From NCBI RefSeq assembly GCF_018500185.1, contig NZ_JAHBGI010000014.1, positions 1 to 64,000 on the forward strand: a stretch of 64,000 nt of DNA, written 5' to 3'. Source of the stretch: Litoribacter ruber (lineage in GTDB: Bacteria > Bacteroidota > Bacteroidia > Cytophagales > Cyclobacteriaceae). Positions 7,879 to 19,124 of the stretch are shown here, piece after piece (position 1 is the first letter of the stretch; each line of letters starts with the position of its first letter). Under the pieces are notes generated by a model. The model searched no databases. It was given only the letters and a program-made list of their open reading frames with translations, and had not been told where the DNA came from. The position numbers and the translations under genes are program-made.

Positions 7879-9122
7879 CAGGCCACCTTTTCCAATACTT
7901 CCTCTTTCACTATCTTTTCCTCTTTAAACAGCACCAAGAAAAGTAATGTCACCACTACCGCGATTCCAGAAGGAATCAGCCAGATGGTTTGCCAATCCTT
8001 GGTCTGATCTGCATTTACAAAATGGTCGGTAACCAAACCGGCTACCCAGAAACCGATCAGCATCCCCACCCCGTAGGTGGCCAGGGTGATCATCCCCTGG
8101 GCCGCACTTTTATAGCGCTCGCCGGCCTTGGAATCTGTATAGATCTGGCCTGACACAAAAAAGAAATCATAACAAATGCCGTGAAGCGCAATCCCGATCA
8201 GCAACATGTAGGCACCGGATCCCGCATCCCCAAAGGCAAACAAGGCATACCTCACCACCCAGGCAACCATTCCCACCAGGAGGGTTTTCTTGAAACCGTA
8301 CTTAGTGAAAAAAACGGGAAGCAGCAACAGGAAGAGTGCCTCGGAAATCTGGCCTATGGTCATCTTTCCGGTAGGATTTGGCATTCCCACATCAATTAGA
8401 AACGGATTGGCATTTTGGTAATAAAACGCCAATGGAATACATATCAGGATAGATGAAATGAAAAATATGAGAAAATTACGGTTTTTTAACAGGCGCAAGG
8501 CATCCAAACCCAACACATCTGAAATCCGAAGTTTCTCCCCCTTAGGGATTTTCGGAGGGGTTTTGGGCAGGGTAAAACTATAAAAGCCCAAAACGGCAGA
8601 AGCTATTCCGGAGAGCATAAAAGTATTCCTTAGAAGACCGTCCTGCAGTCCCGCAGTGCTGTCCCAGGCGAAATAACTGATAAGCCAACCGGCTATAATC
8701 CATCCTATGGTACCCCATACACGGATGACCGCAAATTCCTTGGTAGGGTCTTTCATTTGGTTGAAGGACACGGAATTGACAAGAGCCAAAGTGGGCATAT
8801 AGGCCACCATGTAAGCGAAAACGTAAGGATAGAATTCGGCAAAATTATCTGCCCTGAACATCAAAAACATCAGAGCCGCCCCGATAAGGTGCAACACCCC
8901 GAGTATGCGTTCTGCGTTGAAGTATTTATCCGCAATCAGCCCAATGATAAAAGGGGCTATGATGGCACCGAATGACTGGGTGGAAAAAGCCGCGGCAGTC
9001 TGTGTGCCAGAGGCTTGCAAATTTTGAGGCAAAAAGGCCCCCAAGGTCACGAACCATCCTCCCCAGATGAAAAATTCCAGGAACATCATGAAGGATAATC
9101 GAGCTTTGGTTTCGATTTTCAT
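7878..9122 (-). CDS. MFS permease of the nucleoside:H+ symporter family
   Basis: A 414-aa protein with about 12 membrane segments. Its start FFIWGGWFVTLGAFL is characteristic of the NupG/XapB-like Nuc_H_symport family, which in Bacteroidota often sits in sugar catabolic clusters. It is the first gene of the minus-strand operon, divergent from the Gfo/Idh/MocA gene. It is likely to import the monosaccharide or keto-sugar released in the periplasm; nucleoside transport is the family label but does not fit the neighbours. Confidence 0.82.
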   Translation of the reverse strand: MKIETKARLSFMMFLEFFIWGGWFVTLGAFLPQNLQASGTQTAAAFSTQSFGAIIAPFIIGLIADKYFNAERILGVLHLIGAALMFLMFRADNFAEFYPYVFAYMVAYMPTLALVNSVSFNQMKDPTKEFAVIRVWGTIGWIIAGWLISYFAWDSTAGLQDGLLRNTFMLSGIASAVLGFYSFTLPKTPPKIPKGEKLRISDVLGLDALRLLKNRNFLIFFISSILICIPLAFYYQNANPFLIDVGMPNPTGKMTIGQISEALFLLLLPVFFTKYGFKKTLLVGMVAWVVRYALFAFGDAGSGAYMLLIGIALHGICYDFFFVSGQIYTDSKAGERYKSAAQGMITLATYGVGMLIGFWVAGLVTDHFVNADQTKDWQTIWLIPSGIAVVVTLLFLVLFKEEKIVKEEVLEKVA

Positions 9123-9472
9123 AAATAATAAAGGTTATAATAGGCTGTATTAATCAGGCAAACCCAATTAATTTTTAACATTAATCACTTAAATTAGTAA
9201 ATCCAAATGAAAAAGTAATTAAGCCAATCTTGAATAATTCATCCTTACCACTCATATAATTAATAGTGGCTCTACAATTTAATGAATTTGGCACAACCTT
9301 TAAGAGGCTGAATAAAACTTTTTCATCAGAATTTTTCACCAAACAAAAACAGCACATCTATGCACATCCAACATATTATTGGCACATCACCCGTAGATTG
9401 TAAATTATACGCTTATCTAAACTAACATCGGACATCCGACATCGGACATCCGACATCAAACCAAACAAACCT
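9123..9472. promoter_or_regulatory. Divergent promoter region of the two sugar operons
   Basis: A 350-bp AT-rich gap between divergent genes. A TAAATTAT-type -10 region near 9402 faces right. Just before the rightward start, 9426-9457 is an 8-bp word (GGACATCC / GACATCGG) repeated four times. I see no clear operator. A similar CATCGGAC word occurs at 291-320. Confidence 0.45.
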
Positions 9473-10633
9473 ATGAGCAAAAGAAAGTTAAAAATGGGAA
9501 TGATCGGGGGCGGACCCGGAAGTTTCATCGGCGCGATTCACCGCATTGCTGCCAATATGGACGGCCAGATTGAGCTGGTGGCCGGGGCATTCAGCAGTGA
9601 TCCGGCCAAAAGCAAGCAGGCCGGAGAGGAGCTTTTTCTGGACGCCGACCGCGTCTACAATTCCTATGATGAGATGTTCGAAAAGGAAAAAGCCTTACCT
9701 GAGGGCGAAAGGATTGACTTTGTGAGCATCGTCACCCCAAACCACGTGCATTTTGACCCTGCCATGAAAGCATTGGACCACGGCTTCCATTTGGTCTTGG
9801 ACAAACCCATGACATTGACACTGGATGAGGCCAAGCAGCTTCATGCGAAAGTCAAGGAGAGCGGAAAGCTATTCTGCCTTACCCACACCTACACCGGTTA
9901 CCCCATGGTCAAGGAAGCCAAGCAGCTAATAGCCAAAGGCGAGCTGGGACGGATTAGACAAGTGTATGTGGAGTATCCGCAGGGCTGGCTGGCAGAAATG
10001 CTGGAAAGCGAAAACAACAAACAGGCCTCTTGGCGGACAGACCCTTCCAAGAGCGGAAAAGCAGGGGCCATGGGCGACATTGGAACCCACGCCTTCAATC
10101 TGGCGGAATACATCACAGGTTTGAAAATCACCAAACTCTGTGCTGACATCAACATACAGGTGGAAGGCAGAAAGCTGGATGATGACGGCAACGTATTGCT
10201 CAAATTCGACAACGGCGCCTCAGGAGTTTTGATCGCCACACAGACGGCCACGGGTGCCGAAAACAACATCAGCATCAAGGTATACGGGGAAAAAGGCGGT
10301 CTGGAATGGCAGCAGGAAGATGCCAACAGCCTGGTGATCCGCAACCACAACAAACCTGACCACATTCTGAGGGCGGGGACTCCCTACCTTCATGATTATG
10401 CACAAGCCAACACCAGGACGCCAGCCGGCCACCCGGAAGGCTATTTGGAGGCTTTTGCCAACCTCTACCGCAACTTTGCCCGAACCCTGCATGCCCAAAT
10501 GAACGGACAGCAGGCAGAAGAGGCATGGAAAGACTTCCCGGGAGCTGAAGATGGCTTGAGGGGCATGGCATTTGTACACCATGTGATAGAAAGTGGTAAA
10601 TCCGACCAGAAGTGGACTGATTTCACCGTTTAA
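9473..10633 (+). CDS. Gfo/Idh/MocA family NAD(P)-dependent sugar dehydrogenase
   Basis: A 386-aa cytoplasmic oxidoreductase. The Rossmann motif GMIGGGPGSFIG lies at residues 9-20, the family lysine is in LDKPMTL, and GDIGTHAFNLAEYI supplies the Asp/His of the active site. No signal peptide is present. In glycoside pathways that start with C3 oxidation, this family oxidises or re-reduces C3 of the sugar with NAD(H). Here it would act on the sugar delivered by the divergent permease. It is first in a three-gene plus-strand run, although a 148-nt gap with repeat words separates it from the cytochrome gene. Confidence 0.88.
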   Translation: MSKRKLKMGMIGGGPGSFIGAIHRIAANMDGQIELVAGAFSSDPAKSKQAGEELFLDADRVYNSYDEMFEKEKALPEGERIDFVSIVTPNHVHFDPAMKALDHGFHLVLDKPMTLTLDEAKQLHAKVKESGKLFCLTHTYTGYPMVKEAKQLIAKGELGRIRQVYVEYPQGWLAEMLESENNKQASWRTDPSKSGKAGAMGDIGTHAFNLAEYITGLKITKLCADINIQVEGRKLDDDGNVLLKFDNGASGVLIATQTATGAENNISIKVYGEKGGLEWQQEDANSLVIRNHNKPDHILRAGTPYLHDYAQANTRTPAGHPEGYLEAFANLYRNFARTLHAQMNGQQAEEAWKDFPGAEDGLRGMAFVHHVIESGKSDQKWTDFTV

Positions 10634-10699
10634 AAAACCATAACCACGAGCATCCCCTCCGGTTATGGAATATTATTTTATATTCTTAAATTGTATCAA

Positions 10700-10765
10700 C
10701 AGATTTCGGACCCCGGTCCCGTCTCCCGTCTTTCGGTCTTCGGTCCCCGGTCTTCCGTCTAAAAC
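10700..10765. repeat. CGGTCTTCGGTC-type word repeat
   Basis: A tandem of degenerate 8-9 bp words (GGTCCCG, GTCTCCCGTCTT, TCGGTCTTCGGTC) ends 17 nt before the cytochrome c start. The same words recur at 20229-20262, 22276-22298, 40120-40163, 43331-43372 and 52107-52134. Confidence 0.7.
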
Positions 10766-10781
10766 CTTTTAACCTAAAAAC

Positions 10782-11210
10782 ATGAAACTACTCAAACCTT
10801 CCACCTTCGGTATCATGGCTCTTGCAGCGGTGATGTACGCCTGTGGTGATGGCGGCGGGGACAGTGCCCGCAAGGAAACCACTTCCTCCATCCCCCAAAA
10901 CGAACCCAAAAAAGCGGCCTCTTTTGAAGAGCAACACGGGGAAAACCCAGACTATGTGAAGGGCCTAGCCCTGATCAAGGACTCCGACTGCCCGAGCTGC
11001 CACATGGCAGAACGCAAAATCGTAGGCCCTTCATATGCCGAAGTAGCGGAGCGCTATGAAAACAATGAAGAAAATGTAAATCTGCTTGCCTCCCGCGTGA
11101 TCAAAGGGGCGGTAGGAGAATGGGGGGATGTACCTATGCCTGCCCACCCTGGCCTATCCGAAGAGGATGCCCGACAAATGATCAAATATGTATTATTATT
11201 GAGAAGATAA
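10782..11210 (+). CDS. Lipoprotein c-type cytochrome
   Basis: A 142-aa monohaem cytochrome c. It has a lipoprotein signal with Cys21 (VMYAC), a low-complexity linker, the haem motif CPSCH (Cys70, Cys73, His74) and a probable distal ligand Met119 in DVPMPAHP. It is the natural electron acceptor for the GMC dehydrogenase encoded across the divergent promoter. It is followed by the DUF1080 gene with a 1-nt gap, so the pair is co-expressed. Confidence 0.9.
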   Translation: MKLLKPSTFGIMALAAVMYACGDGGGDSARKETTSSIPQNEPKKAASFEEQHGENPDYVKGLALIKDSDCPSCHMAERKIVGPSYAEVAERYENNEENVNLLASRVIKGAVGEWGDVPMPAHPGLSEEDARQMIKYVLLLRR

Positions 11211-11211
11211 G

Positions 11212-11940
11212 ATGAAAAAGACATTATTATGCCTCACCTTGGCCGGCGCACTTTCCGCATGTGACACTGGTGAGCGAAATACAGAAACAACCGATACCAC
11301 CGCCACTGAAACCAACGATATGGACCAAGATTCCCAATGGATCAGCCTTTTTGACGGGCAAACCCTAAACGGATGGACAACTTACGGTAAAAATACCGTG
11401 GGCGCTGCCTGGAAAGTGCAGGATGGTGTATTGTTCTTCGACTCCTCGGAAGAGGAAGGGGGCGATATAGTCACAGATGAGGTGTTTGACAACTTCCACC
11501 TCGAACTGGAGTGGAAAATCTCCAAAGACGGCAACAGCGGCATCATGTTCTATGTGCAGGAATCAGACGAATACAGATATCCTTGGCAGACAGGTCCGGA
11601 GATGCAAATCCTGGACAACGACGGCCACCCTGATGCTAAAATCAGAACACACCGTGCGGGTGATCTGTATGACTTGATCGAGTCGAGCGAAGAAACCGTA
11701 AAGCCAGTAGGCGAGTGGAACAAAGCCGAAATCATCTCCAACAACGGTCAATTGGACTTCTACCTCAACGGTGTAAACACCGTATCCACCACCATGTGGG
11801 ATGAGCAGTGGGACGAAATGGTAGCCAACAGCAAGTTTAAGGACATGCCGGGCTTTGGCCGCTACCAAGAAGGCAAAATCGCCCTGCAGGATCATGATGA
11901 TGATGTGTGGTTCAGAAATATCAGAATCAAAAGACTTTAA
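11212..11940 (+). CDS. DUF1080 (3-keto-disaccharide hydrolase-like) lipoprotein
   Basis: A 242-aa lipoprotein (Cys17, ALSAC) with a Thr-rich linker and a concanavalin-like jelly roll. It shows the family signatures SLFDGQTLNGWTTYG, FHLELEWKIS, NSGIMFYVQE, EMQILDND and VWFRNIRIKRL. DUF1080 proteins have been linked to cleavage of 3-keto-glycosides by elimination and hydration. With the GMC dehydrogenase, the cytochrome and the isomerase-like enzymes here, this is probably the glycosidic-bond-breaking or hydrating step in the periplasm. Confidence 0.88.
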   Translation: MKKTLLCLTLAGALSACDTGERNTETTDTTATETNDMDQDSQWISLFDGQTLNGWTTYGKNTVGAAWKVQDGVLFFDSSEEEGGDIVTDEVFDNFHLELEWKISKDGNSGIMFYVQESDEYRYPWQTGPEMQILDNDGHPDAKIRTHRAGDLYDLIESSEETVKPVGEWNKAEIISNNGQLDFYLNGVNTVSTTMWDEQWDEMVANSKFKDMPGFGRYQEGKIALQDHDDDVWFRNIRIKRL

Positions 11941-11944
11941 CTAT

Positions 11945-12021
11945 TGTACTATGAACTAGGTACTATGTACTAAGTAAAAAAACTAGAGCCCTACTTAGTA
12001 CATAGTACTTTGTACCTAGTA
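11945..12021. repeat. GTAC-word inverted repeat
   Basis: A 17-bp perfect inverted repeat (11960-11976 with 11992-12008, 15-nt loop) built from TACTATGTAC words, with an outer CTAGGTAC / GTACCTAG pair. GTAC words also recur at 1-30, 19066-19125 and 27797-27833. Confidence 0.8.
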
Positions 12022-12025
12022 CAAC

Positions 12026-12059
12026 AAAAAAGCCTCCCTATTCCTAGGAAGGCTTTTTT
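12026..12059. terminator. Bidirectional terminator between DUF1080 and icd
   Basis: AAAAAGCCTCCC and its near-complement around TATTCC form a hairpin flanked by A and T tracts. It serves both convergent genes. Confidence 0.8.
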
Positions 12060-12075
12060 ATTAGAGCTTCAATCC

Positions 12076-14352
<2,277 letters not shown>

Positions 14353-14465
14353 TTAGGCGATCATGGTCAAAAAGCATCCGCAGGACCCGACCAAAAATCC
14401 GGGCTAAATTAAGGAAAATATCGGGGAAATATAAATATGGCCGTTAAAGAGTGGTTTTAAAAAAT

Positions 14466-15723
14466 GGGTTCGCGGTGTTTAAGGCTTATGGCTCCTGCGG
14501 AGCGTTTATGGTTTATGAATCAGGATCAACCTTAAACCATAAGCCTTAAACTTCAAACCTTAAACCATAAGCCTCATTCGCGGTGTTTAAAGCTTATGGC
14601 TCCTGCGGAGCGTTTATGGTTTATAACATCGTCAAACCATAAGCCTTAAACTTCAAACCATAAACCATAAGCCTCATTCGCGGTGTTTAAAGCTTATGGC
14701 TCCTGCGGAGCGTTTATGGTTTATGACATCATCAAACCATAAGCCTTAAACTTCAAACCTTAAACCATAAACCTCATTCGCAGTGTTTAAAGTTTATGGC
14801 TCCTGCGGAGCGTTTAGGGTTTATGGCATCGTCAAACCATAAGCCTTAAACTTCAAACCTTAAACCATAAACCTCATTCGCGGTGTTTAAAGTTTATGGC
14901 TCCTGCGGAGCGTTTATGGTTTATGACATCGTCAAACCATAAGCCTTAAACTTCAAACCATAAACCATAAGCCTCATTCGCGGTGTTTAAAGCTTATGGC
15001 TCCTGCGGAGCGTTTATGGTTTATGACATCGTCAAACCATAAGCCTTAAACTTCAAACCATAAACCATAAGCCTCATTCGCGGTGTTTAAAGCTTATGGC
15101 TCCTGCGGAGCGTTTATGGTTTATGACATCGTCAAACCATAAGCCTTAAACTTCAAACCATAAACCATAAGCCTCATTCGCGGTGTTTAAAGCTTATGGC
15201 TCCTGCGGAGCGTTTATGGTTTATGACATCGTCAAACCATAAGCCTTAAACTTCAAACCATAAACCATAAGCCTCATTCGCGGTGTTTAAAGCTTATGGC
15301 TCCTGCGGAGCGTTTATGGTTTATGACATCATCAAACCATAAGCCTTAAACTTCAAACCTTAAACCATAAACCTCATTCGCAGTGTTTAAAGTTTATGGC
15401 TCCTGCGGAGCGTTTAGGGTTTATGGCATCGTCAAACCATAAGCCTTAAACTTCAAACCTTAAACCATAAACCTCATTCGCGGTGTTTAAAGTTTATGGC
15501 TCCTGCGGAGCGTTTATGGTTTATGACATCGTCAAACCATAAGCCTTAAACTTCAAACCATAAACCATAAGCCTCATTCGCGGTGTTTAAAGCTTATGGC
15601 TCCTGCGGAGCGTTTATGGTTTATGACATCGGTTCTCGGGGTTTATGGCTTATGGCTCCTGCGGAGCGTTTAGGGTTTATGACACGGATCAAACCATAAG
15701 CCTTAATCCTTAAACCATAAACC
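14466..15723. repeat. Tandem array of a 100-bp repeat (left block)
   Basis: From 14581 to 15580 the sequence has an exact 100-bp period: ten full units, with a variant unit before and a rearranged tail after. Each unit holds GCTCC-TGC-GGAGC, a small hairpin, inside larger inverted words (TTTAAAGCTTATGG against CCATAAGCCTTAAA). Three consecutive units (14981-15280) are identical. A higher-order period of 600 bp is also present: 14626-15030 is identical to 15226-15630. There is no coding potential. Single copies of the unit occur near 31541, 31786, 32252 and 33684. Confidence 0.97.
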
Positions 15724-15732
15724 ATTGCTGGG

Positions 15733-16095
15733 TTATAAAGGATTAATAATATTCAAATTACTAATCCTCTCAAAATCCTTCACATTAGCAGTAATTAAAG
15801 CCCCGCCCGCCAGAAGAGCTGTGGCTGCAATAATTGAATCACCTAATGTAATTCTTTGTTGCTGCCTTAACTTAATGGCTTCAAATGCAACATTTTGGGA
15901 TAGTGGAATAATTTGAATTTGGGAAAACAGCATTTCAAAAGCAGATTTTTCGGCATGGTTTAATTTATATTAACCGAGAACTTCTATCTTGCTTATAATT
16001 GAACAACTTAAAACTTTGCCTTTTAAAAAATCCCTTACCCCCTGAAATTCGGGATGCAAACAATAAATAATAATATTACTATCGAGCAATATCAT
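15733..16095 (-). pseudogene. Broken VapC-like PIN-domain toxin
   Basis: From the ATG at 16095 a PIN-domain reading frame of 120 codons runs MILLDSNIIIYCLHPEF ... SIISKIEVLG. It then hits TAA (15972-15970) and continues in the same frame to LGDSIIAATALLAGGALITA and the normal end NPL. The PIN acidic residues are all present: Asp5, Glu in SKIEVLG and Asp in LGDSI. The stop replaces the residue after EVLG, where family members often have Tyr or Phe, so one point change (such as TAT to TAA) would explain it. It overlaps the antitoxin gene by 4 nt. Confidence 0.8.
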
Positions 16096-16355
16096 TGGCC
16101 GCGAAAAGGTTGCTTTCGATCTTTCCTAATTTTGCGTTGCCAACTCACCGGATCCTGAATAGTAGATTTCTCTAACTCTTTAGACAATTTATTCATAAGA
16201 TCAACAATTTTATCATTTTCAGGAGAGGGGTAATGTTCCAATTTCACAACCGCATCCTCATCTTTCACTAAAGATAAAATCTTCTCAATCAATATTTTGT
16301 CCTCTGTCGATATAGTTATTCTATGTTCCATAACTTTTGGGGAATTCCCATTCAA
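16092..16355 (-). CDS. Antitoxin of the broken VapBC pair
   Basis: An 87-aa acidic protein, or 79 aa if started at the inner Met (MEHRITIST). It lies directly upstream of the PIN frame with an ATGA overlap, the usual antitoxin-toxin arrangement. The C-terminal part (DPVSWQRKIRKDRKQ) is basic and could bind the toxin. I do not recognise a standard DNA-binding fold. The 100-bp repeat arrays lie on both sides of the pair. Confidence 0.6.
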   Translation of the reverse strand: MNGNSPKVMEHRITISTEDKILIEKILSLVKDEDAVVKLEHYPSPENDKIVDLMNKLSKELEKSTIQDPVSWQRKIRKDRKQPFRGQ

Positions 16356-16437
16356 TATAACTAAATTTCATCAATTCTAGTTGTCTGCTGCAGAACAATC
16401 TGATAGAAGAGCAAGGCATATCGCTTTGCGTACCAGT

Positions 16438-17002
16438 GATACGGTGTTTAAAGCTTATGGCTCCTACGGAAAGTTTATGGTTTATGAAATGGATTATCGG
16501 GGTTTATGGCTTATGGCTCCTGCGGAGCGTTTATGGTTTATGACATCGTCAATCCATAAGCCTTAAACTTCAAACCTTAAACCATAAGCCTCATTCGCGG
16601 TGTTTAAAGCTTATGGCTCCTACGGAAAGTTTATGGTTTATGAAATGGATTATCGGGGTTTATGGCTTATGGCTCCTGCGGAGCGTTTATGGTTTAAGAA
16701 ATGGGTTTGCGGTGTTTGAGGCTTATGGCTCCTGCGGAGCGTTTATGGTTTATGACATCGTCAATCCATAAGCCTTCAACTTCAAACCTTAATCCATAAG
16801 CCTCATTCGCGGTGTTTAATGCTTATGGCTCCTGCAGAGCGTTTATGGTTTATGACATCGTCAATCCATAAGCCTTCAACTTCAAACCTTAATCCATAAG
16901 CCTCATTCGCGGTGTTTAATGCTTATGGCTCCTGCAGAGCGTTTATGGTTTATGACATCGTCAAACCATAAGCCTTAAACTTCAAACCATAAACCATAAG
17001 CC
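16438..17002. repeat. Tandem array of the 100-bp repeat (right block)
   Basis: The array resumes upstream of the antitoxin with more diverged units (CTCCTACGGAAAG and CTCCTGCAGAG variants). A block near 16438-16535 is repeated about 158 bp later, and 16795-16994 again shows the 100-bp period. It ends 33 nt before the CAP-domain gene. Confidence 0.93.
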
Positions 17003-17034
17003 CACGTTAACAAAAGAAAGTCAAACTTCACCAA

Positions 17035-17562
17035 ATGCATTACTCCTTTATATTGTCCCTGTTGCTCGTTTTTTCTCAGGCATGGACTTCTCCTACTTCG
17101 CCGACTGCCGAGGAAAAGACACTATACGAGATCATCAACGATTACCGACAGACCCGAAACCTTCCACCGGTCGCCTACTCAGAAAAACTGAGCAAGGTAG
17201 CCCAGGCACACGCCAGGGATCTTCAAGAAAACTACAAGCGAAGCAACCGCTGCAACATGCACAGCTGGTCCAAGAAAGGGGACTGGAAAGGCTGCTGCTA
17301 TACCGACAACCACAAAAACCCCGAATGCATGTGGGACAAGCCCAAGGAGATCGCCGGCTATGAAAGCCCCGGCTACGAGATCGCCTACTGGCACTCCACC
17401 AAAGCCCAACCCGACCATGCCCTGGAAGTGTGGATCAAAAGCCTCGGCCACCACTCCGTCCTGGCCAACCTCGGCCCCTTCAAAGACGCCGACTGGAAAG
17501 CCATGGGAGTTGGCATATACAAGGAATATGCGGTTGTGTGGTTTGGGGAAATGGAGGAGTGA
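17035..17562 (+). CDS. CAP-domain (SCP/PR1-like) secreted protein
   Basis: A 175-aa protein with a Sec signal (residues 1-18). The CAP domain shows LYEIINDYRQTRNLPPVAYS, QAHARDL (His59), GHHSVLAN and the final strand GVGIYKEYAVVWFGE. Four cysteines (73, 87, 88, 98) could form disulphides. Bacterial CAP proteins are secreted and of mostly unknown function. Its codons are GC-rich compared with the AT-rich repeats just upstream, and its promoter must lie in or next to the repeat array. Confidence 0.85.
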   Translation: MHYSFILSLLLVFSQAWTSPTSPTAEEKTLYEIINDYRQTRNLPPVAYSEKLSKVAQAHARDLQENYKRSNRCNMHSWSKKGDWKGCCYTDNHKNPECMWDKPKEIAGYESPGYEIAYWHSTKAQPDHALEVWIKSLGHHSVLANLGPFKDADWKAMGVGIYKEYAVVWFGEMEE

Positions 17563-17655
17563 AATGGAAAATGAAGAATGAGGAATTAGGAATGATGAAT
17601 TGGGCACACAAGGTTCAATTCCTAATTTTGAATTCTTAATTCTTAATTCTTAACC
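17563..17655. repeat. AATTCCTAATTC-type word repeat
   Basis: Degenerate 7-9 bp words (GGAATTAGGAATGATGAATT, AATTCTTAATTC) with inverted symmetry fill the gap between convergent genes and run into the last codons of the ATPase. The same family occurs at 22949-23062. Confidence 0.7.
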
Positions 17656-18787
17656 CCCTCACCTGCATCCACCTCTCAAAAAACACGTCATACACCTCAT
17701 AATAAGGCTCCCCTTCCGGTCCATATTCCTTGAAGATCATCTCCTTGTCCAGCAGGGCATCAAGTGATTTGAAAACGGTGGCTGGGCTGCCTAGGTGATT
17801 GGAAGACACGAAAGCCTTTGATGTAGGGGCATAGACTGTCCCGGTGCGGGCAATGGCTGAAAGCAGTTTCCACTGTTGGGGGCTGAGCAGGGTGCGGTAA
17901 TGAATGAAGAACGCCTCCTGCTCCTGAAGTATCTCATCAGCGCAAGACTGCCAATTTTCCCGCACATATTTCTTAATTGGTTTTTGATAAAGCCTGTTGC
18001 ATAAGAGTTGCACATAGTAAGTATGACATTTGGCCCATTCCAAAATCTCATCCACCAAAGCCTCCTCTATTGTCTTGCCTCCTTTTTTGAAATGCCTCAC
18101 CACGAATTCCCGATAATCATCCTGTCCTATCTTGCCGATCTTCAGGGGGGAAGCACTTCTGAAAAATGGCCTTGAAGGATCGCTGAACAGTTCATTCAGG
18201 ATTGACTGCCGGCTTCCCGAAAACAAGAAATAGACATTCTGCAAACGCTGAATGACCGTCCTTAGCCAGGCATCCGTATTCTTTTCCGGGTAATGCGCAA
18301 TCTGCTGAAATTCATCAATGGCCACTACAGTGGGTTGTTCGAGTTGGGCCAAAAACTCCAGGATATTCTTAATCGGTTTCTCGACATGGGCACTATGGAT
18401 GCTTACTTGCGGGATACCGCTGAGTTGGTCAAAGCTGATGGTGGGATGCAGGCTTTTCATAAAGTCCCAAACCCTTTTCCCGACCTTGCTTTTCTCGGGA
18501 AACCCCTGCAGCAGGGCCGCCCCCAGGGCATTAAGCAGTTGCTGCTCATTTTCTGTGGAAAGGATATCCAAATAGATAAAGCCCCAATTCTTGGGCAACA
18601 TTTGCCGGACATGGTGGATGAGAGCCGTTTTACCCAACCTTCTATTGCCCATCAACAGACAGGACTGCCCATTCTGCAACAGTTGGCTGATTTTATTGCT
18701 CTCCTCCTCCCGGTCGCAAAAATACTCCGGACCATAATACCCCGTGGTGGGAAACGGATTGGCTGGTATCTTAAACTTCATACCCAA
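17636..18787 (-). CDS. AAA-family ATPase (archaeal-type P-loop, STAND-like)
   Basis: A 383-aa ATP-binding protein. The Walker A is GNRRLGKT (47-54), the Walker B is VVAIDEF (Asp158, Glu159), and LFSGSRQSIL is a sensor-like strand. The C-terminal half is helical with a winged-helix look (PQQWKLLSAIARTGTVYAPT). This matches the ATPase families widespread in archaea and Bacteroidota that contain DUF234-like C-termini. Function unknown: such genes are often accessory and multi-copy. The gene is intact and stands alone. Confidence 0.78.
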   Translation of the reverse strand: MGMKFKIPANPFPTTGYYGPEYFCDREEESNKISQLLQNGQSCLLMGNRRLGKTALIHHVRQMLPKNWGFIYLDILSTENEQQLLNALGAALLQGFPEKSKVGKRVWDFMKSLHPTISFDQLSGIPQVSIHSAHVEKPIKNILEFLAQLEQPTVVAIDEFQQIAHYPEKNTDAWLRTVIQRLQNVYFLFSGSRQSILNELFSDPSRPFFRSASPLKIGKIGQDDYREFVVRHFKKGGKTIEEALVDEILEWAKCHTYYVQLLCNRLYQKPIKKYVRENWQSCADEILQEQEAFFIHYRTLLSPQQWKLLSAIARTGTVYAPTSKAFVSSNHLGSPATVFKSLDALLDKEMIFKEYGPEGEPYYEVYDVFFERWMQVRGLRIKN

Positions 18788-18974
18788 ATTTACAAAAAGT
18801 AATTTATAAAAAGTAATTTACTAAAGGTAAATTACAAAAGGTGAATTGAAGTACGAAGGACGAAGGACGAAGGACGAGGTAGGAAGGAACTCTCAGGACA
18901 GCCACGTTTGGTTAATAATAAATTTTGAATGATGAATGATGAATGAATGTATTCTCAGTACACTGATGCCCCAA

Positions 18975-19065
18975 CCGAAGAGCGCAGCTCGAGGGAGGGC
19001 CACGAGAGTAAAGACGGCGAATTGCCTCAGCCGGGCAAAATGGCTGCTAACCCACCTCTGATGCT
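18975..19065. repeat. 91-bp dispersed repeat, copy 1
   Basis: This segment matches 19924-20014 in the same orientation over 91 bp with about a dozen differences. It includes AGCGCAGCTCGAGGGAGGGC and GAATTGCCTCAGCCGGGC. The two copies flank the Uma2 gene. GTAC-type words follow it at 19066-19125. Confidence 0.9.
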
Positions 19066-19124
19066 GGGAGTACTTTGTACTTGGTACTTTGTACTTTTTA
19101 CCTGGTACTTGGTACCCAAAAACT

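Noticed and set aside
14466-15723. CRISPR array
   Set aside because: The 100-bp period has no unique spacers; whole units are repeated and no cas genes are near.
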